This document shows positions 15,693 through 23,581 of a stretch of 34,346 nt of DNA, piece after piece. Each line of letters begins with the position of its first letter. Positions within the stretch are counted from its first letter, which is position 1. The notes beneath the pieces were generated by a model, which saw only the letters and a program-made list of their open reading frames with translations, was not told the origin of the DNA and searched no databases. This stretch comes from an uncultured Alphaproteobacteria bacterium (GTDB lineage Bacteria > Pseudomonadota > Alphaproteobacteria > Rs-D84): positions 1 to 34,346 of the forward strand of contig CAJGDN010000004.1 in NCBI GenBank assembly GCA_904502245.1, given 5' to 3'. The position numbers and the translations under genes are program-made.

Positions 15693-16658
15693 ATGATAGA
15701 CAATTCATATACATTACAAAAAATTGGCTTTACAACGACCCCACATGACATATCAAAAACAACTATAACTGAAAACGAAGTCAAAGACTGGTTAGACAAA
15801 ACAGATTTTAATTCGGCATTACAATTTTACAACCTGGACACCCATCCTGAATTCTTGAATTTATTCAACAAATACCTGTTAGAATTCAATTCTAATCCCG
15901 ACCTACAAACTGGCGCATACATTCTAAGCAAATACCTATTTTCGCCCAACAAATATAATTGGACACATGATTTAAAACGACAAACTGTTGATCCACTGCC
16001 TGCATTAATACTGCTGTCTGGATACACAACACACCAAGGGAACATGAAATCCAGAAATTTTGATAACTACCAAGAAAGCAAACATCGTTTTAGAATTGCT
16101 GAAACATGCACGCGCGGTCTGGACGTATATAAAATAAATGGTTCAGAAATATCGCAATTAATCTGGGGCAGCTTTTTTATCAATGCGCACATTGTTGAAT
16201 TTGGCCGTCTGCAATACGAGATATTTGAATACGACTATCAAATACCAAACTTTAGCCCATCGGATAAATTTTGCATAAATATTCACGTCCCACGTGGGCA
16301 AAAGTTATCAAACGATTCGGTATCAAAATCACTGGCACATGCCGCACAGCGCACCCCTGTGTATTTCCCAGAATGCCCACAAACCCCAAATATGTTTATT
16401 GACAGTTGGCTGATGGATAAAAATCTGGAACCATACCTGCCGACAGAATCAAACATACGCTTATTTCGCGAACGCTTTGAAACGCTGCATCACCTGCCCG
16501 AATCCAGTCTATCAAAATTCTTATTTAACACATCATCATCCGACATATCAAAATACCCATCTGATACATACCTGCGCCAACGCATAAAAACCGCATTATT
16601 AAACGGCGAAAAATTCCACGATGGAATCGCACTTTTAAAACAATCACACACCCGATAA
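15693..16658 (+). CDS. Acyltransferase-domain protein (GNAT_C-like)
   Basis: 321 aa, with AAAGGA before the ATG. The C-terminal half matches what I remember of the two-part acyltransferase family with a GNAT_C domain: KFCINIHVPRGQKLSNDSV (residues about 191-209), YFPECPQTP, then IDSWLMDKNLEPYLPTESNI (about 230-249), where the family has C/D-SWLL-x-P-x-L-x-x-LP-x-x-SNI-x-x-F. The N-terminal half is helical and matches no motif I know. In some genomes relatives sit near lactam or cell-wall genes, but the substrate is unknown. The gene is isolated between tRNA-Lys and a convergent oxidase gene. Confidence 0.65.
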   Translation: MIDNSYTLQKIGFTTTPHDISKTTITENEVKDWLDKTDFNSALQFYNLDTHPEFLNLFNKYLLEFNSNPDLQTGAYILSKYLFSPNKYNWTHDLKRQTVDPLPALILLSGYTTHQGNMKSRNFDNYQESKHRFRIAETCTRGLDVYKINGSEISQLIWGSFFINAHIVEFGRLQYEIFEYDYQIPNFSPSDKFCINIHVPRGQKLSNDSVSKSLAHAAQRTPVYFPECPQTPNMFIDSWLMDKNLEPYLPTESNIRLFRERFETLHHLPESSLSKFLFNTSSSDISKYPSDTYLRQRIKTALLNGEKFHDGIALLKQSHTR

Positions 16659-16660
16659 AA

Positions 16661-16683
16661 AACCGCCTATACGGCGATTTTTC
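16661..16683 (+). terminator. Terminator after acyltransferase gene
   Basis: Short hairpin CGCC (16664-16667) / GGCG (16673-16676) with flanking AAA/TTT pairing and a T-run, 6 nt after the stop. It ends at the convergent oxidase stop and may serve both. Confidence 0.55.
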
Positions 16684-17894
16684 TATATTTTATCACATCT
16701 AACCATCATACATTTCGGACGCAATTCAATATTCTTTATATCATCTATATTTTGCGCCCCAGCCAACGTCATAACACGTCGCAAATCTTTTTTCAGCCAA
16801 TCAAAGACATCCACGACACCACGCCATCCACCCAAAGCCAAGCCATAAATCACCGGCCGTCCAATTGCAACAACATCTGCACCACTGGCAATTGCTTTAA
16901 ATATATGCTGACCACGACGCACACCACTATCAAAAATAATTGGCACACGTTTATTTACACGCTCTGCGATAACAGGCAACATCTCAAAAGAGGCGGGCGC
17001 ACCATCCAGCTGTCGTCCACCATGATTTGAAACCCACACTGCATCTGCACCGGCCAGAATTGCCGTTTCCGCATCATCAGGATGTTGAATTCCTTTTACA
17101 ACAATCGGCAATTTAGTAATCGATTTAACCCACATAATATCATATGGACTCAAATCATTTTTTGATGCTGCAAAAATTTTACTTATCCCCTGTCCTTTGG
17201 TCTTGATTGATTTTTTTGGCACATTTGGTAACTCTAATGGGAATTTAAAGTCATTACGCAAATCCGCCACCCGATTACCACCGACTGGCGCATCAACAGT
17301 TAATATAATTGCCTTGTACCCTAAATCTTCTGCTTTTTTTATAATAGCACGATTAATATTTTCATCCTTACTAAGATATAATTGAAACCACTGTGGTGCC
17401 CCGCGTCCTGCACGTGCAATTTCTTCCAATGTTGAACTGGCATATGTACTAACACTCATAATTGTACCAGATGCTGCAACACCATGCGCAGTACCAGCTT
17501 CGGCACTGACATGTGCCAGCCCATGTGCCGCCGCAGGTGCCGCAATAACAGGCAACGAAATATCTATTCCCAAAATACTGGTTGAAATATTTGGCTCAAC
17601 CACACCTGTCAAAACACGCGGAACAATATCAACATCATCAAACGCAGACGTATTTCGCATCATTGTCTGTTCTGTTTCCGCCCCGCCACGAATATAGTCA
17701 AAACCACCCTGTGGAATAATTTCTGATGCTTCTAATTCTAAATCATCAATATCGTATATAGCAATTTGCGCATCCCGATTCGATGCCTGATATTCATTAT
17801 TTGGAACCATTGGCGATTTATGCATATATGCGACCAACCAAATTACAACAAAAACAACCAACAAAACACACAAGACAAAGATTAAACGCTTCAT
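16683..17894 (-). CDS. Membrane-anchored FMN-dependent alpha-hydroxy-acid oxidase
   Basis: 403 aa with GGGGAG before the ATG. Residues about 3-23 form one hydrophobic helix after MKR, predicted N-in, so the enzyme domain would face the periplasm. The catalytic domain belongs to the FMN hydroxy-acid oxidase/lactate dehydrogenase family: YIRGGAETEQTMMRN near the start, VPRVLTGV, SVSTYASSTLEEIA, PQWFQLYLSKD, ILTVDAPVGGNR, the active-site loop VSNHGGRQLDGAPAS (catalytic His and substrate Arg), and FDSGVRRGQHIFKAIASGAD, GRPVIYGLALGG for FMN phosphate binding. The substrate may be L-lactate or another 2-hydroxy acid. Lactate oxidases and LldD are usually soluble or peripheral, so the anchor is unusual. 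Confidence 0.88.
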   Translation of the reverse strand: MKRLIFVLCVLLVVFVVIWLVAYMHKSPMVPNNEYQASNRDAQIAIYDIDDLELEASEIIPQGGFDYIRGGAETEQTMMRNTSAFDDVDIVPRVLTGVVEPNISTSILGIDISLPVIAAPAAAHGLAHVSAEAGTAHGVAASGTIMSVSTYASSTLEEIARAGRGAPQWFQLYLSKDENINRAIIKKAEDLGYKAIILTVDAPVGGNRVADLRNDFKFPLELPNVPKKSIKTKGQGISKIFAASKNDLSPYDIMWVKSITKLPIVVKGIQHPDDAETAILAGADAVWVSNHGGRQLDGAPASFEMLPVIAERVNKRVPIIFDSGVRRGQHIFKAIASGADVVAIGRPVIYGLALGGWRGVVDVFDWLKKDLRRVMTLAGAQNIDDIKNIELRPKCMMVRCDKI

Positions 17895-17974
17895 AAAAAC
17901 TCCCCTTTTTTTTACAAAATAATTTTAACACCGGGGATAAAAAAATATTATCTGACAGTATTCTTAACAAACAT

Positions 17975-17990
17975 ACCGCCTTTCGGCGGT
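17975..17990 (-). terminator. Hairpin after NlpD-like gene
   Basis: ACCGCC-TTTC-GGCGGT, 8 nt after the stop on the minus strand. The following minus-strand tract (ATGTTTGTT) is only moderately T-rich. Confidence 0.6.
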
Positions 17991-17997
17991 TAAATGA

Positions 17998-19200
17998 TTA
18001 ATTTTTTAAATAAGACGATGGATTATAAGCCTTGGTTCCCTTTCTAATTTCAAAATGTAACTGTGGCGAATCAACCTTACCTGTTTGACCGACCGTACCA
18101 ATTTTATCCCCAACCTTAACACGCGCACCACGTCGCACGGTCATTGAATCCATATGTGCATATACCGTCATCCACCCATCAGAATGTTGAACAATTACTA
18201 AATTTCCCATTCCCTTAATCTCATTTCCAGCATAGGCAACAACACCATTTTCCGCAGCACGCACAGCTGCACCACGTGTCCCAGAAATATTTATACCATC
18301 GTTAAACAATCCATTTGATTTCGCGCCATAATTTGATAAAACCTTGCCACGCAATGGCCATGAAAATTTTGATGATGAACGTGCTACAATCTTAGGCAAC
18401 TTTTTCGTTGGATCTGACGAAATCTTCTTCTCAGGACTTGCAACTTTCTTTTCTGCCACCTTGACCTGCTCTGTCTTTGTTTCCGAATCTACTTTTGAAA
18501 CATTCTTCTTGCTCTCTACGCTTGATTTCTGGGATTTTTCTGTTTTTTGAACAATATTTTTTTGTGACACTTCACCTAAATTTGGCACACGCAACCTTTG
18601 ACCAACAGACAGATTAAATGGTGCCTTTAAATTATTCATAACCGCCAAATCATTAACTGGCACTGAATACTTACGCGACAAAGAATACAACGTATCACCC
18701 GCAGCAACCGTTATGTCTTTCAGCTCAACCTTTTTTACTGATTTAACAGACGCAGTTGGCTTTTTCACCGTCAACGCATCTTCATGCGCTATTTTGGAAT
18801 CCTTGTCCACTGAATTATAGACCGGCACTACCAAGAAATCATCTTTTGATGCATTTGCATTTCCTGTATCTTCCACAACAACCTGTTCCCCTGCATCTAC
18901 CTGTGGGGGCGTACCATATTCTGCAATTTGCACCGGCGCAACATAATCTTCAACAGACGCATACGTGACATAATCATCACCGTCATCATGACCATACAAA
19001 TCAGGTGATGCATATACCCCATAATCTGTTGCCGCCGAATTATAAATTTCTGGATTTTCATTTGGATCAGCCAACAATGCCGGATAACGCGATGAAATAA
19101 AATCCCCAACCGAATCAGGCAAAGTCTGAATTTTCGGTTGCAAATCACATGCTGTTTGCGTAATCAAAACAGCAGCAAAAATCCAAATGATTTTTTTCAT
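17998..19200 (-). CDS. NlpD-like LysM/LytM lipoprotein, likely amidase activator
   Basis: 400 aa. The ATG at 19198-19200 gives a lipoprotein signal with Cys about 19 (ITQTAC); a longer TTG start would spoil it. A low-complexity, Pro/Asp-rich linker is followed by a LysM domain (AGDTLYSLSRKYSVPVNDLA, about 155-174 through GQRLRVP), a Lys/Ser-rich linker, and a C-terminal LytM/M23 domain. In the LytM domain the first zinc motif, normally H-x-G-x-D, reads NDGIN, while AHMD and LHFEIR remain. This matches NlpD/EnvC-type proteins that activate N-acetylmuramoyl amidases at the septum instead of cutting peptidoglycan. It ends the ftsL-ftsI...tatBC run, supporting a division role. Confidence 0.85.
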   Translation of the reverse strand: MKKIIWIFAAVLITQTACDLQPKIQTLPDSVGDFISSRYPALLADPNENPEIYNSAATDYGVYASPDLYGHDDGDDYVTYASVEDYVAPVQIAEYGTPPQVDAGEQVVVEDTGNANASKDDFLVVPVYNSVDKDSKIAHEDALTVKKPTASVKSVKKVELKDITVAAGDTLYSLSRKYSVPVNDLAVMNNLKAPFNLSVGQRLRVPNLGEVSQKNIVQKTEKSQKSSVESKKNVSKVDSETKTEQVKVAEKKVASPEKKISSDPTKKLPKIVARSSSKFSWPLRGKVLSNYGAKSNGLFNDGINISGTRGAAVRAAENGVVAYAGNEIKGMGNLVIVQHSDGWMTVYAHMDSMTVRRGARVKVGDKIGTVGQTGKVDSPQLHFEIRKGTKAYNPSSYLKN

Positions 19201-19206
19201 AAGACT

Positions 19207-19212
19207 ATTATA
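19207..19212 (-). promoter_or_regulatory. -10 box abutting NlpD-like start (leaderless candidate)
   Basis: Minus-strand TATAAT ends 6 nt before the ATG, so the transcript would begin at the start codon itself. There is no Shine-Dalgarno and no good -35 at 16-18 nt. Confidence 0.4.
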
Positions 19213-19220
19213 ACACAAAA

Positions 19221-19928
19221 TCAATCCCGACGCATAAATAAAATGCTGACTTCAAACAATGCCCACATTGGCAACGCTAACATAATCTGAGAAACAACGT
19301 CCGGCGGTGTTAATATTGCTGCGGCAATAATAATTAAAACAATCGCATATCTGCGAACCTTTAAAACCCGTGAACGTGGCAAAACACCAATCTTGTTTAA
19401 CAAAATCATTACCAGTGGCAATTGAAATGCAACACCAAAAATCTTTAACATACCAATTGCAAAAGACAAATAATCACGCGCCACCGGCATCAACATACTG
19501 GGCACTGGTGATGATTGATTTAATTCAACAAAGAATCTGAAAACAACAGGAAACAAAAAATAAAAAGCAAACCCGGCCCCCAACAAAAACAAAACCGGCG
19601 AAGCAACCAACATTGGCCATATTAAACGACGTTCATTTTTTTTCAATCCCGGTGCAACAAAGGCCCAGGCATGCCACAACATAACCGGCAAAACAATTAT
19701 TAATGCAAACAATGTCGCCAACGAGAATTGAATCATCAACCCATCCGACAACCCCGTATACAACAGCGTCCCATCATTCCATACCGACAATAAAGGCGCA
19801 GTTAAAAAATCCTGTAACATTGGCGAAACGTACCAACCACAAACAAAAGCCAACAAAAAAAACAACAACACCCATAATATACGGCGTCGCAGTTCTGAAA
19901 AATGTTGCAACAGTGTCATATTTTTCAT
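19221..19928 (-). CDS. tatC: Twin-arginine translocase subunit TatC
   Basis: 235 aa, six hydrophobic segments. TatC is the inner-membrane receptor for twin-arginine signal peptides. The N-terminus MTLLQHFSELRRRILW matches the cytoplasmic HL-x-ELR-x-R signature; LFALIIVLPVMLWHAWAFVAPGLKKNERR matches the family F-x-x-PGL-x-x-x-E block; AAILTPPDVVSQIMLALPMWALFE is the conserved TPPD/P-x-x-LYE segment. The ATG overlaps the tatB stop by 4 nt (ATGA), so the two are translationally coupled. Confidence 0.95.
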   Translation of the reverse strand: MKNMTLLQHFSELRRRILWVLLFFLLAFVCGWYVSPMLQDFLTAPLLSVWNDGTLLYTGLSDGLMIQFSLATLFALIIVLPVMLWHAWAFVAPGLKKNERRLIWPMLVASPVLFLLGAGFAFYFLFPVVFRFFVELNQSSPVPSMLMPVARDYLSFAIGMLKIFGVAFQLPLVMILLNKIGVLPRSRVLKVRRYAIVLIIIAAAILTPPDVVSQIMLALPMWALFEVSILFMRRD

Positions 19929-20221
19929 TTACCACGTCCTTTACGCACTGTTTTCGGCTTTTTCTTTTGTTTTGGAATTACATCAGAAAAAGAATCCAAC
20001 ACATCATTTGCAGTGTTTTTTATCAAATCATCTATTGGTTTTTCCAAATCAATTTGACGTTTAACATCTTCTGATAAATCAGTAATTTTCCATATAACAC
20101 GTCGCACAGCATTAATCACACGCGCCAAAACACGTGCAACATCGGGCCACAAACGAACAGGGATAACCAACACCCCAACCAATATAATAACAAAAAGTTC
20201 CGCCCAACTAATTCCAAACAT
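19925..20221 (-). CDS. tatB: Twin-arginine translocase subunit TatB
   Basis: 98 aa. One N-terminal membrane helix beginning MFGISWAELFVIILVGVLVI, then the hinge RLWPDVARVLARVINAVRRV and an amphipathic helix, then a Lys/Arg-rich tail. The FGISWAEL start and the position directly before tatC identify TatB rather than TatA. Pro in the hinge is retained. It lies 5 nt after the lolA stop. Confidence 0.9.
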   Translation of the reverse strand: MFGISWAELFVIILVGVLVIPVRLWPDVARVLARVINAVRRVIWKITDLSEDVKRQIDLEKPIDDLIKNTANDVLDSFSDVIPKQKKKPKTVRKGRGK

Positions 20222-20226
20222 TTTAT

Positions 20227-20838
20227 TTAATCATAGTAATCATCACCACCACTGGTACTGACTGTTTTATGCCGTTGAATCTGAAAATAATTCTTGCCAA
20301 AATTTGTTTTTTCACGCAACCCCTGGAACACGACATCCGTCTTGGCCCCCGTCGCATCGACAACAGTCCATGAATTTAATTTCACCGGACTTTTATCAAA
20401 CACAACTGTCATATATCCTAAACCTTCTTGACCGCGCAAATTCAGTTTTAAAGCAAAAGAATTCTTATAATCAGTCGTTTCTACAACATTAATATCAGCA
20501 TTCCTTAAATCAATATTTTTACGTACCAAAATTCCTGCTGGCGTACTGGTAATTGGCACAGTTGTAATCTGATCCAATGATTTATCAAAGAAATATAAAT
20601 CCTGGCCGTCTGAAATTAATTGTATTGGCATATCATCATAATCCAAACGAACGCGTCCCGGACGCAGCATTGCAAAATCACCATTTTGCTGTTTTCCGTT
20701 GGCCGTTTGAACAAACTTACCATTCAACCCTGTTATTGAGTTCAAATATTTTTCTGCATTTAATACCAATTTACTGTCGACCGCCGCATTTGCGATACCA
20801 CAAAACAGCAAGGCAAAAACAAACATTATTTTTTTCAT
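20227..20838 (-). CDS. lolA: Outer-membrane lipoprotein carrier LolA
   Basis: 203 aa periplasmic chaperone that ferries lipoproteins from LolCDE to the outer membrane. Signal peptide MKKIMFVFALLFCGIANAA. The mature part has LNAEKYLNSITGLNGKFVQT, GDFAMLRPGRVRLDYDDMP, LISDGQDLYFFDKSLDQITT, and the VVFDKSPVKLNSWTVVDATG strand pair typical of the LolA fold. GGAG precedes the start. It begins 3 nt after nrnA. Two lipoproteins in this window (NlpD-like and SodC-like) are possible cargo. Confidence 0.9.
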   Translation of the reverse strand: MKKIMFVFALLFCGIANAAVDSKLVLNAEKYLNSITGLNGKFVQTANGKQQNGDFAMLRPGRVRLDYDDMPIQLISDGQDLYFFDKSLDQITTVPITSTPAGILVRKNIDLRNADINVVETTDYKNSFALKLNLRGQEGLGYMTVVFDKSPVKLNSWTVVDATGAKTDVVFQGLREKTNFGKNYFQIQRHKTVSTSGGDDYYD

Positions 20839-20841
20839 TCC

Positions 20842-21801
20842 CTACTCTCCTTTAAACAATGCCAAAACCTGTGCACGCACATTTTCCAGGCTGTCGCGTA
20901 CAATTGCGCCGGCGGCCCTTTCATGTCCACCACCACCCAATGCAACCGCGATATGGTCAATTGGTTTTCTGCGACTGCGAATCGAAATACCAATTTGTTC
21001 TGGCTTTTGCTCTTTTAACAAAACGACATAATCCACTCCCTGGATTTGTCCCAACAAACTCAACACCATTTCGCCACGTCCATCCAGGTATTTATAATCC
21101 TTCTTAGGGATTGTTGCTAATGCCAAACGTCCATGATAAAAGAATTCTGCATTTGCGGTTGTTCGCGCTTCCAGCTGTACTGCCTTGCGAGGTTTATTCT
21201 GCATTAATTCAATCAATTCACGAATATTTACACCACTGTCCACCAATTCAGCCATAATACGCAACGCTTCACCATTGCGCACAAATTTAAAGTTCCCAGT
21301 ATCAGTCAAAATTCCCAAAGCCAACAAATCCGCCGTACGCGAATCCATATACAACCCGCCTCCACGCATAATCTTGTACACAATAACGGCTGTTGCAGGC
21401 GCATTTTCATCATTTATGCACAATGCGCCAACGGTATTTTCATTTCTGTGATGATCAATTTCGATTACAAATTTTGCATTATCAACAATTGGACGCGGTC
21501 CGCCAATATGCGCCGGATTTCCATAGTCAACAACTATTGCCAAATCATACTGCATTTGCGTATCTACGCGTTCAAAATATTTAATACGTGAACGCAACGG
21601 CACATAATCCAGCGCATCCGGAATATTTCCATCATATGTACAAACCGGCGTCACACCAAAATTATCTTCTATTAAGTGCGCCAATGCCAACACACTACAC
21701 AGTGAATCACCATCTGGGTTTTTATGTCCCATAATTGCAATTGACTTTGCATTTTTTACATATTCATAAAATTCTTGTATCTTCTGTTCCATACCAACCA
21801 T
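20842..21801 (-). CDS. nrnA: DHH-family oligoribonuclease / pAp phosphatase (NrnA-like)
   Basis: 319 aa, normal for NrnA. DHH phosphoesterase motifs are visible: GHKNPDGDSLCSVLALAHLI (motif I, with D-x-D), VVDYGNP, EIDHHRNE (the DHH motif), LGILTDTGNFKF, and in the DHHA1 domain GGGGHERAAGA. Such proteins degrade short RNA oligonucleotides and 3'-phosphoadenosine 5'-phosphate. An ATG three codons later is an alternative start. Immediately downstream of recJ, another DHH enzyme, within 2 nt. Confidence 0.85.
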   Translation of the reverse strand: MVGMEQKIQEFYEYVKNAKSIAIMGHKNPDGDSLCSVLALAHLIEDNFGVTPVCTYDGNIPDALDYVPLRSRIKYFERVDTQMQYDLAIVVDYGNPAHIGGPRPIVDNAKFVIEIDHHRNENTVGALCINDENAPATAVIVYKIMRGGGLYMDSRTADLLALGILTDTGNFKFVRNGEALRIMAELVDSGVNIRELIELMQNKPRKAVQLEARTTANAEFFYHGRLALATIPKKDYKYLDGRGEMVLSLLGQIQGVDYVVLLKEQKPEQIGISIRSRRKPIDHIAVALGGGGHERAAGAIVRDSLENVRAQVLALFKGE

Positions 21802-21803
21802 TT

Positions 21804-23537
21804 TTATATTGCAATATCTTCCAAGAAAAACTGTGCACTGACCCGGCCATTATATTCATTTTGCTTTAACCGCCCCAGCATCATTATTTTAGTATTTGTA
21901 TTCGCATCGTCTAGTAAAAAATTACCAACCGCAGTTCCCACTAAATTAAATCCAACAAATGCTAATTGTGTACCCATACTGGTTGCCAACGTTCCACGCA
22001 AATGCGCCCCCCCTGTTCCCATAACAGACGCATGTCGCAACTGTCCGCCACGCAACACCAACATTGGTTCTGGATTTCCCTGACCAAAAGGTTCCAACGC
22101 ATCCAATTGTTTAACCAATCGCATATTTGCCGCCGCCGCATCAATTTCCGCATCAACCATTACTTCTGGACTGGGTCTGACACCATTCAATTGTTCATTA
22201 ACCGCCGCCTCCAAGAAATTGCAAAACGCTTCTTCGTTTTCCACCGGCAAAGAAAAACCAGCCGCCGCGGCATGTCCACCGCCTTCGCTAACAATTCCCA
22301 ACGCCAGCGCATCATGAATAATTTTACCTAAATCAATTCCCGCAATCGAACGTCCTGAACCATTAATCATACCATCCGCTCGTGTTGCTACACACGATGG
22401 CAGATTATATTTATCCTTTAATCGTCCGGCAATAATACCCATCACCCCGCCATGCCAATTATCACCACAAACAAACAAGCTGCATTTTCCAGACGCGCAG
22501 CAATTTTCTGCCAATTCACATGCACGCAACATAATTGCATTTTGGATATCAATACGTTCTTGATTCATCTTGTGCAATTTATCTGCCAAATCATGCGCAA
22601 TCAGCGGATTATCTGTCAACAACAAGTCCAATGCTGGTGTTGCAGAATCTAACCGTCCTGCTGCATTTAACCGTGGTCCCAACGCAAAGCCCGCAGCATA
22701 TACCGATGGTTTTTTTATGCCTGCGACATCCATTAATACACGCAGTCCTAAATTCTGCTGCAATCCCAAAACCTTTAATCCTGTCGCAACAAATGCGCGA
22801 TTTAATCCAATCAATGGCATCGTATCGCAAATCGTCCCCAGCGCAACCAAATCCATAAAATTCATCAGTTCTGAATTATCCAATCCTAAACCACGATTTT
22901 TTAATTCTCTGTTCAGTGCAACCAATGTCAGAAATGCAACACCAACCCCCGCCAGATATGTCAACCCCGACGTATCATCTGCACGCTTTGGGTTTACGAC
23001 CGCATCTGCATCTGGCAATGCGCTATCTGGCGAATGATGATCTGTCACAACAACGCGCATTCCACATTCATGTGCATACTTAACTTCTTCTAAGCCAGAA
23101 ATTCCACAATCAACTGTCACCAACAAATTTGCACCCAGTTGCGCAATTTCGTCAATTGCATGATTATTCAACCCATAACCTTCGCCTTCGCGCGTTGGCA
23201 AATGCCAAACAACATCTGCCCCAACCGCCCGCAGATATTTCACAAAAATTGCAGTTGACGTAATACCATCAACATCATAATCACCGTATATTGCAATTTT
23301 CTGATTATTTTGCACTGCATCTGCAATAATAGAGGCCGCCAAATCCATATCCATCAAAACTGATGGATTTGGCATATAATCCTTAATACTGGGGTTTAAA
23401 AATTTCTTTATATCTGCATCAGATTCAAATCCACGACCATGCAATATATTCTTAACCAAATCCCCACTGCCGTCAAAAACATCACTTTCCATCACCCATG
23501 CGCGCCCCAGCATGGATTTTTCCACTATCTTTCTCAA
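21804..23537 (-). CDS. recJ: Single-strand DNA exonuclease RecJ
   Basis: 577 aa. 5'-3' ssDNA exonuclease used in recombination and mismatch repair. DHH motifs: YGDYDVDGITSTAIFVKYLR, VTVDCGISG, VTDHHSP (DHH), VNPKRAD, LVALGTICDTMPL; DHHA1 block GRSIAGIDLGKIIHDALALG and SEGGGHAAAAGFS; a C-terminal OB-like domain with EPFGQGNPEPM. Start is uncertain: TTG at 23537 keeps the family N-terminus VEKSMLGRAW; GTG at 23525 would also keep it, while the first ATG (23513) would lose part. Confidence 0.93.
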   Translation of the reverse strand: MRKIVEKSMLGRAWVMESDVFDGSGDLVKNILHGRGFESDADIKKFLNPSIKDYMPNPSVLMDMDLAASIIADAVQNNQKIAIYGDYDVDGITSTAIFVKYLRAVGADVVWHLPTREGEGYGLNNHAIDEIAQLGANLLVTVDCGISGLEEVKYAHECGMRVVVTDHHSPDSALPDADAVVNPKRADDTSGLTYLAGVGVAFLTLVALNRELKNRGLGLDNSELMNFMDLVALGTICDTMPLIGLNRAFVATGLKVLGLQQNLGLRVLMDVAGIKKPSVYAAGFALGPRLNAAGRLDSATPALDLLLTDNPLIAHDLADKLHKMNQERIDIQNAIMLRACELAENCCASGKCSLFVCGDNWHGGVMGIIAGRLKDKYNLPSCVATRADGMINGSGRSIAGIDLGKIIHDALALGIVSEGGGHAAAAGFSLPVENEEAFCNFLEAAVNEQLNGVRPSPEVMVDAEIDAAAANMRLVKQLDALEPFGQGNPEPMLVLRGGQLRHASVMGTGGAHLRGTLATSMGTQLAFVGFNLVGTAVGNFLLDDANTNTKIMMLGRLKQNEYNGRVSAQFFLEDIAI

Positions 23538-23581
23538 CTTACTTACTCTTTTTTTATTATCAGGAATATTATAATCTAAAA

